Shown one piece after another: positions 59,025 to 64,000 of a stretch of 64,000 bases of DNA. Origin of the DNA: Anaerolineales bacterium. GTDB lineage: Bacteria; Chloroflexota; Anaerolineae; 4572-78; J111. The number at the start of each line of letters is the position of its first letter. Within the stretch, counting starts at the first letter, position 1. Location: contig JABTUW010000004.1 in NCBI GenBank assembly GCA_015075185.1, forward strand, positions 1,208,761 to 1,272,760, written 5' to 3'. The notes beneath the pieces are model-generated. The model was not told where the DNA came from, searched no databases, and saw only the letters and a program-made list of their open reading frames with translations. Made by a program: the position numbers and the translations under genes.

Positions 59025-59651
59025 TTGAAACTAAGCGGTGAATACATCTTTGACGGGCCGCGAGAAGTCGTCTGGGAGGTGGTGCGAGACCCGGAGGTGC
59101 TGGCGACTGCCTTGCCGGGGACGCAAAGCTTGACCCAGGTGAGCGACAACGAGTATGAGGGTAAGCTCAACGTGCGGATTGGGCCGGTAGTCGGCGTTTT
59201 CTCCGGCAAACTGGTCGTTTCTAACGAAAAGCCGCCCGAAAGCTACACCCTGACTGTGGAAGATCGAGGCGGCCCCGGATTTGGCCAGGGCAGCGGCGAC
59301 TGCCAGTTGGTTGAACTGGATGATGGGACCACGCTCATGAAATACGAGGGCGAGCTGCAGGTGGGCGGCACGCTAGCCAATGTCGGCCAGCGGCTGATCG
59401 AGAGCGCCGCCAACAGTATGGCCAAACAGGCTTTCGAGGCGTTGAATCGGGCCTTGAAAGAACGCTTGCTTGCCGAGGCTGAAGGCCGGGCCGTTGAATA
59501 TACAGCGCCCTCGGAAGTGGAGTTTGCGGCGGCCGTAGCCAAAGATATGGTGGGCGAGGTCTTCACGTCGCGCCGAAAATGGCTGGTTATTGTTTTTATT
59601 ATCATAGGGGTATTAGTGGCGGGGGTTTGGGCGGCACGAAGGCAGTCGTAG
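59025..59651 (+). CDS. coxG: CoxG-type SRPBCC protein (CODH subunit G family)
   Basis: A 208-residue protein. An SRPBCC/CoxG domain (1-150: MKLSGEYIFDGPREVVWEVV, DPEVLATALPG, GGPGFGQGSGDCQL) is followed by a linker and a C-terminal transmembrane helix (WLVIVFIIIGVLVAGVWAA). CoxG-family proteins help recruit or assemble Mo hydroxylases of the xanthine dehydrogenase/CO dehydrogenase type, which fits the Mo subunit genes downstream. The TTG at 59025 is chosen because AGGAG lies 8 bp upstream and the protein then begins as relatives do. An in-frame GTG at 59001 is the alternative. Confidence 0.88.
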   Translation: MKLSGEYIFDGPREVVWEVVRDPEVLATALPGTQSLTQVSDNEYEGKLNVRIGPVVGVFSGKLVVSNEKPPESYTLTVEDRGGPGFGQGSGDCQLVELDDGTTLMKYEGELQVGGTLANVGQRLIESAANSMAKQAFEALNRALKERLLAEAEGRAVEYTAPSEVEFAAAVAKDMVGEVFTSRRKWLVIVFIIIGVLVAGVWAARRQS

Positions 59652-59880
59652 AGCGCCAATTTGTCCTTTATCCTTCGGCCCCAGAACTCTGCCTGAAAGG
59701 AGGTGAGTTGGCCGCATTAGGCAGGAGGCGTTATTCATTTTTGCAATCCTCCTACTCAACTATCTAACGACTAAACAAATTGAATAGAGAGATGGTTATG
59801 CTTACGGCTTTTGCCGCGATCCATTTTTTAACAATGAAGTTAAACAACGATTAAATTCTCCCAATGGAGGGAAAAATCAC

Positions 59881-61278
59881 ATGGCTACCTTAAGTACAAG
59901 CAAAGAATCAAAAGTAATGGGTTATTTACCCTCTGACACGCCTCCCTGGGGGGCGATGCTCAGCCTGGGCTTCCAACAGGTGTTAACCATGTTCCCGGCC
60001 ACCGTGCTGGTGGCAATTCTGACCAAATTCGACGTGGGTGTCACCCTGCTCGCCAGCGGTCTGGGCACGATTATCGCTCTGCTGGTGGCCCGGCGGCAGA
60101 TCCCCATGTATTACGGTTCCAGCTTTAGCTACATTGCGGTTGTTATCACCACCATGAGTCTCTACGCCAACGACTGCTTTGGCGATCCCACCACCTTCTA
60201 CTGCCCCGATGGAGTGCGGATTGTCCAGGTGGGCATCATGGGCACGGCTATCGTCGAAATTTTGGTGGGCCTGCTGATTATGCGAGTTGGCAAAGCAGCC
60301 CTGGATAAAGTGCTGCCCCCGGTCATCACCGGCAGCGTGGCAATAGTCATCGGTGTGGCCCTGGCCGGAGCGGCGCTGGGTATGGCCGGCGCGCACTGGG
60401 GCGTGGCCTTCATCACCCTGTTTGTCACAGTGGCCTTCTCGGTTTACCTGCAGAACCGGGGCTTGCTGGGCATGCTGCCCATCTTGCTGGGCGCGATTGT
60501 CGGGTACATCGTAGCTATTCCCTTTGGCCTGGTCAATTTTGACCTCATTGCTCAAGAGTCCTGGGTCCGCGTCCCCAACATCACCTTACCGGCCTTTGAG
60601 AATCCGGCGGCCTGGGCTTCGATCTTCAGTATCGCCCTGATCGCTATCGCCACCATCCCCGAAAGCACGGCCCACCTGTACCAGATGAGCCTGTATATTG
60701 ACCAACTGGCCAAGGAGTTAGGGCGCAAGCCCTTCGAAATCAAGAAACTCATCGGCCTCAACCTGGTGGCTGATGGCGCCGACGACTTGGTGGTCGGCTT
60801 CCTGGGCGGCTGCGCCGGCACCAACTACGGCGAGAATAACAGCCTCATGGCCATTACCCGCAACTACTCCGTGCCGGTCTTGATGGCGGCGGGCGTCATC
60901 GCTATCATCCTGGGCTTCATTGGCAAGCTGGCTGCCGTGGTCAATACCATCCCGGTGGCGGTAACCGGCGGGCTGGCCATCTACTTGTTCGGCGTTATCG
61001 GCATGCAAGGTATCGCCCTGATCCAGTCTGAGAAGGTCAACCTGTTCGAGCCGCGCCAACTGGCAGTCGGCGCGATCATTCTGATCTCCGGCATCGGCGG
61101 CAACCTGGCCTTGAAAGACGGCCTCTACCCCTTCCCCATCCCGGTTGTTTTCCCCAATGGGATCCCGGCTATCGTCTTTGCCGCTATTATTGGCATCCTG
61201 CTCAACCTGCTCTTCCTGCTTGTGCCCCCGTCGCTCTTTGGGGTGACAGAACGGGAGAATATTAACTACAGCAGTTGA
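59881..61278 (+). CDS. NCS2-family nucleobase permease, UraA-like
   Basis: A 465-residue inner-membrane permease of the nucleobase-cation symporter 2 family, with 12-14 helices. Substrate-site landmarks: Glu261 in IATIPESTAHLYQ and Glu318 in NYGENNSLMAITR. In this family the residue before the conserved Asn is Glu in uracil transporters and Gln in many xanthine/urate ones, so the signature here points to uracil or a similar pyrimidine, though the usual Gly after it is changed (ENNS). GGAGGG upstream. It lies between coxG and the Mo hydroxylase genes and supplies their likely substrate. Confidence 0.9.
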   Translation: MATLSTSKESKVMGYLPSDTPPWGAMLSLGFQQVLTMFPATVLVAILTKFDVGVTLLASGLGTIIALLVARRQIPMYYGSSFSYIAVVITTMSLYANDCFGDPTTFYCPDGVRIVQVGIMGTAIVEILVGLLIMRVGKAALDKVLPPVITGSVAIVIGVALAGAALGMAGAHWGVAFITLFVTVAFSVYLQNRGLLGMLPILLGAIVGYIVAIPFGLVNFDLIAQESWVRVPNITLPAFENPAAWASIFSIALIAIATIPESTAHLYQMSLYIDQLAKELGRKPFEIKKLIGLNLVADGADDLVVGFLGGCAGTNYGENNSLMAITRNYSVPVLMAAGVIAIILGFIGKLAAVVNTIPVAVTGGLAIYLFGVIGMQGIALIQSEKVNLFEPRQLAVGAIILISGIGGNLALKDGLYPFPIPVVFPNGIPAIVFAAIIGILLNLLFLLVPPSLFGVTERENINYSS

Positions 61279-61329
61279 GCTTCGACTGCTCTGCTTCCTT
61301 TAGTAACCGCTGACGGCGGACTGCTGAGA

Positions 61330-61375
61330 CCCCCTCCCATCCCTCCCCCTACAAGGGGGAGGGTTAGGGTGGGGG
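61330..61375. repeat. CCCTCCCC-type palindromic repeat
   Basis: A C-rich arm (CCCCCTCCCATCCCTCCCCC) and a G-rich arm (GGGGGAGGGTTAGGGTGGGG) inverted about TACAA, between the permease and FAD-subunit genes. Same type as the copy inside the copper ATPase gene at 43566-43623. It could weaken read-through between the permease and the Mo hydroxylase genes. Confidence 0.8.
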
Positions 61376-61446
61376 TGCGGTCGGCGGTCTTTGGTTGGCA
61401 GTCGAAAATAAATTGACAAGACAATCTTTGAAGGAGGTCGTGTCTT

Positions 61447-62343
61447 ATGCACAACCCAACCCCCGGACTTCCTGAGTTCGATTACATCAAACCCGCCTCA
61501 TTAGCCGAAGCCAGCCAGTTTTTGGCCCAGCATAGCGGCGAAGCCCGCCCCTTTATGGGCGGCACCGATACCTTTGTGCGCATGCGCGACGGTTTTTGGA
61601 AAGAAAAGTACCTTGTAGATGTAAAAAACCTGGACGGGATGAGCCAGATCAACTTCGACCCTGCTACCGGGCTGACCATCGGCGCTTCGGTCAACATGAA
61701 CCGCGTCGTCGCCTCGCCGGAGGTGAAAGAATACTACCCGGTGCTGGCCGAAGCGGCTCATACCGTAGCCAGTTATCAATTGCGGACACGGGCGACGATT
61801 GCCGGCAATATCTGCAACGCCTCACCTGCCGGCGACACGATTGGCGCGTGTTTGGTCCTGGACGGCTCGCTGCAAGTTCACGGCATGGACGGCGTCCGCC
61901 AGGAACCCTTGAGTACATTTTTCCGCGGCCCCGGCAAGACAGTCCTGAAACCCGGCGACATTGCTACAGCAGTTCTGTTTCCAATCCCGCCCAGGCATTA
62001 CGCCGCCCGGTACATCAAATTGGGCCGCAACGCCATCGGCGACCTGGCCATCGTCGGTGTGACCGCCCTGGGCTACCCCGACAGCAGCGCCCCGTCGGGC
62101 TACCGTTTCCGGCTGGCCCTGGCCTCGGTTGCGCCCGTGCCGTTTAGACCCACCCAGGCCGAAACCATCTTGACCCAACAATCCATCACCGCAACTACCA
62201 TTGCCGAAGCCGCCCAGGCGGCGATGGATGCCTGCACACCTATTGACGACGTCCGCGGCAGTGCTCGTTATCGCAAGTTGATGGTCAGGAATTTGACCCA
62301 AAAAGCCGTCAGCGAGGTGTGGGGGGCGATAAGTAGACGGTAG
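61447..62343 (+). CDS. Mo hydroxylase FAD-binding subunit (XdhB/CoxM family)
   Basis: A 298-residue medium subunit of a xanthine dehydrogenase/CO dehydrogenase-type Mo hydroxylase. It binds FAD and passes electrons from the Fe-S subunit to the acceptor. The FAD motifs are visible: RPFMGGTDTFVRM and TRATIAGNICNASPAGDT. GGAGG before the ATG. Its last codons and stop (SRR-stop) lie inside a heptamer repeat (62332-62359), so the extreme C-terminus is repeat-encoded. First of three subunit genes in the order FAD, 2Fe-2S, Mo. Confidence 0.93.
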   Translation: MHNPTPGLPEFDYIKPASLAEASQFLAQHSGEARPFMGGTDTFVRMRDGFWKEKYLVDVKNLDGMSQINFDPATGLTIGASVNMNRVVASPEVKEYYPVLAEAAHTVASYQLRTRATIAGNICNASPAGDTIGACLVLDGSLQVHGMDGVRQEPLSTFFRGPGKTVLKPGDIATAVLFPIPPRHYAARYIKLGRNAIGDLAIVGVTALGYPDSSAPSGYRFRLALASVAPVPFRPTQAETILTQQSITATTIAEAAQAAMDACTPIDDVRGSARYRKLMVRNLTQKAVSEVWGAISRR

Positions 62344-62418
62344 ACAGTAGACGGTAGACGGGCAATATTCCGTCTACTGAACCCTGATTACTGACTACTG
62401 GTTACTGACTACTGACTA
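62332..62418. repeat. Two heptamer arrays between FAD and 2Fe-2S subunit genes
   Basis: Array one, 62332-62359: AGTAGAC, GGTAGAC, AGTAGAC, GGTAGAC. Array two, 62384-62418: CTGATTA, CTGACTA, CTGGTTA, CTGACTA, CTGACTA. Array one contains the stop codon of the FAD subunit gene. Array two runs directly into CTGGAGG, which is the ribosome site of the next gene. Confidence 0.85.
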
Positions 62419-62429
62419 CTGGAGGATAT

Positions 62430-62909
62430 ATGGCATTTCATCAAATTACACTTACCATTAATGGGGAAACTGAAATCATTGAGGTTCCCTCGAATATGAC
62501 CCTGCTGCAAATGCTGCGAGAAAAAGTAGTTTTGACCGGCACCAAGAATGGCTGCGCCGCCGGTGAATGCGGCGCTTGTACGGTGATGTTAAACGGCGAG
62601 CCGGTCAATAGCTGCCTGGTGCTGGCTGTTGAATGTGACGGCGCGCAGATTACGACTGTGGAAGGGCTGGCCCAAAACAATCACCTCAGCCCAATTCAGG
62701 AAGCAATCGTCGCCCACGGCGGCGTGCAGTGCGGCTTTTGCACGCCGGGCGTATTGATTTCGGCCCAGGCGCTGCTGAATCGCAACCCCCAACCAACCGA
62801 CCACGAAATCCGAGACGCACTGGTGGGCAATCTGTGCCGCTGTACCGGCTACCTGCGCATTATCGAGGCCGTGAAAGAAGCAGCAAAGCAGCACGCAGTA
62901 ACGGTCTAA
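62430..62909 (+). CDS. Mo hydroxylase 2Fe-2S subunit (CoxS/XdhC family)
   Basis: A 159-residue small subunit with two 2Fe-2S clusters that relays electrons from the Mo site to FAD. All eight cysteines are in place: CAAGECGACTVML plus the Cys 11 residues later for the ferredoxin-like cluster, and CGFCTPG and CRCTGY for the helical one. GGAGG 6 bp before the ATG at the end of a heptamer array. About 100 bp separates it from the Mo subunit gene, a longer gap than usual in such operons. Confidence 0.95.
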   Translation: MAFHQITLTINGETEIIEVPSNMTLLQMLREKVVLTGTKNGCAAGECGACTVMLNGEPVNSCLVLAVECDGAQITTVEGLAQNNHLSPIQEAIVAHGGVQCGFCTPGVLISAQALLNRNPQPTDHEIRDALVGNLCRCTGYLRIIEAVKEAAKQHAVTV

Positions 62910-63009
62910 AGTTAAAGTAACCGAATCAAACGTAAAACGTGAAACGTAAACGGTTAAATTTGAAAAGCGCAGTATTGGCAATCATTACGTTTTACTCGCG
63001 GAGGATAAT

Positions 63010-64000
63010 ATGCTCGTAAAAGAACCACCTACTGAGAAAATACCTGACCTCATTGGCGCCAGCGTGCCTCGCCTGGATGCTTACGAGAAAGTGACCGGCG
63101 CTGCCGTTTTCACCGATGATCTGCAATTTGGGCCGGGACTGCTGCACGCCCGCATCAAGCGCAGCCCCCATCCCCATGCTCTGATTAAATCTATAGACGT
63201 GAGTAAAGCCAGGGCTCTGCCGGGGGTCAAAGCGGTGGTGACCGGTGAGGATTTTCCCGGCTTTATCGGCCTGTATCTGAAGGATCGCTACATCTTTGCT
63301 CGTGACCGGGTGCGCTACGTCGGCGAGGCTATTGCCGGGGTAGCTGCCATCAGCGAAGCGGTGGCAGAAAAGGCAGTTGATCTGATCGAAATAGAGTACG
63401 AGCTGTTAGAGCCGGTACTTGATCCTGAATTTGGGGCCAGCCCGGAAGCGCCGTTACTTCACCCTGACCTGGGTAGTTATGAGGTCGTGCCCTTCATCTT
63501 CCCCAAACCGGGCACAAATATCTCCAACCATTTCAAAATCCGCAAGGGTGACGCCGACAGCGCCTGGTCTACCTGCGCCGCCATCGTCGAGCACAAGTAT
63601 CGCATCCCCCATGTCCAGCATGTGCCCATCGAGCCGCACGTAGCCATCGCCAAAGTGGACGAACAGGGCAAGGTGACTCTCTGGAGCAGCTCGCAATCGC
63701 CCTTTGCCCAGCGCAACCTCATCGCCAAGTCGTTGGGGATTTCCCAAAGCGACATGCGCGTCATCGCGCCCTATGTGGGCGGCGGCTTTGGCTGCAAGGC
63801 CGGGGTCAGCATGGAAGCGCTGGCCGTCGCCATTGCCCTCAAAGCCAAAGGCCGCCCGGTCAAGCTTTTATTGACCCGTGAAGAGGAGTTCTATACAGCC
63901 TTTGTGCGCCAGGGTTTGGTGATAAAGCTCAAAATCGGCTGCGACGCCGAGGGTAAACTGCTGGCAATGGAAAATACCATGTACTGGGATGGCGGCGCCT
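63010..64000 (+). CDS. Mo hydroxylase molybdopterin-binding large subunit, 3' end outside window
   Basis: The first 330 residues of a large subunit of the xanthine dehydrogenase/CO dehydrogenase family, open to the window edge. It starts with GGAGG 5 bp before the ATG. The N-terminal a/b-hammerhead domain is seen (PRLDAYEKVTGAAVFTDDL, LLHARIKRSPHPHA, RVRYVGEAIAGVAA), then EPHVAIA and the molybdopterin motif VGGGFGCK near 265. The active-site loop (AYRCSFR in CO dehydrogenases) and the catalytic Glu lie beyond the window, so the substrate class cannot be read. The nearby permease suggests a nucleobase. Confidence 0.93.
   Translation, partial: MLVKEPPTEKIPDLIGASVPRLDAYEKVTGAAVFTDDLQFGPGLLHARIKRSPHPHALIKSIDVSKARALPGVKAVVTGEDFPGFIGLYLKDRYIFARDRVRYVGEAIAGVAAISEAVAEKAVDLIEIEYELLEPVLDPEFGASPEAPLLHPDLGSYEVVPFIFPKPGTNISNHFKIRKGDADSAWSTCAAIVEHKYRIPHVQHVPIEPHVAIAKVDEQGKVTLWSSSQSPFAQRNLIAKSLGISQSDMRVIAPYVGGGFGCKAGVSMEALAVAIALKAKGRPVKLLLTREEEFYTAFVRQGLVIKLKIGCDAEGKLLAMENTMYWDGGA

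Noticed and set aside
57251..59209. A 652-codon open frame on the minus strand opposite the tandem cyclase-family gene
   Set aside because: The plus strand encodes two recognisable enzyme domains with conserved motifs. The minus frame is a mirror of its codon bias, with no family signal and no ribosome site.
1..64000. tRNA or rRNA genes, integrase/transposase genes, attachment sites
   Set aside because: I looked for T-loop-like motifs, rRNA-like conserved blocks and recombinase motifs and saw none that hold up.

Overview
The window looks like a chromosomal segment of a free-living, respiring bacterium, most likely of the phylum Chloroflexota (Anaerolineae-like). This is an inference from style, not from a marker gene. 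The signs are many soluble GAF/PAS histidine kinases, a TPR-GAF-class III cyclase protein, degenerate heptanucleotide tandem repeats between genes (the STRR type known from cyanobacteria and similar genomes), and a mosaic of catabolic genes. No rRNA, tRNA, CRISPR array, prophage or transposase was recognised.

Layout. 1-9 kb: the 3' part of a TPR-GAF-adenylate cyclase, an enolase-superfamily enzyme, a GH35-like glycosidase, a HAD phosphatase, a divergent kinase/NarL-regulator pair and a histidine phosphatase. 9-12.6 kb: a CxxC-less HMA-like protein, a universal stress protein, a DUF2207 membrane protein and two very small membrane proteins, one behind a perfect-consensus promoter. 12.7-16.7 kb: an operon of response regulator, sugar-type solute-binding lipoprotein and Cache-HAMP histidine kinase. 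16.8-21.3 kb: a Memo-family protein, a cupin, the pseudouridine synthase RluE and a secreted HExxH protein. 21.4-33.4 kb: a signalling block with two soluble kinases, a NarL regulator, a 1382-residue five-GAF hybrid kinase, a second multi-domain hybrid kinase broken by four frameshifts and one in-frame stop, a stand-alone receiver and a stand-alone winged helix. 33.5-38.1 kb: a PEP/pyruvate-binding-domain protein, an FmdB-type zinc ribbon, an unknown protein and NrnA.

38.2-48.8 kb is a cbb3-type oxidase locus read right to left: diheme cytochrome c, CcoN, CcoO, two small membrane proteins, a SafE/TauE-like membrane protein, a CcoI/CopA-type copper ATPase, a MerE-like membrane protein, more small membrane proteins, a CcoG/NapH-type ferredoxin and an FGE-sulfatase-domain protein. 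The ATPase coding sequence contains two in-frame repeat insertions.

49.6-64 kb, running off the right edge, is the most interesting part. It holds an amidase-signature enzyme, a cyclase-family (kynurenine formamidase/isatin hydrolase fold) hydrolase, FdrA, a DUF1116 protein, a tandem cyclase-family fusion whose first half has lost its metal-ligand motif, CoxG, an NCS2 nucleobase permease of uracil-type signature, and the FAD, 2Fe-2S and Mo subunits of a molybdenum hydroxylase. FdrA and DUF1116 are subunits of the E. coli oxalurate/oxamate carbamoyltransferase (AllFGH). Together the genes suggest import of an N-heterocycle, Mo-dependent hydroxylation, hydrolytic ring opening, phosphorolysis of the ureido product to carbamoyl phosphate, and amide hydrolysis. 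A uracil-barbiturate-ureidomalonate-malonamate route is one consistent, unproven reading. This region is also rich in palindromic and heptamer repeats.
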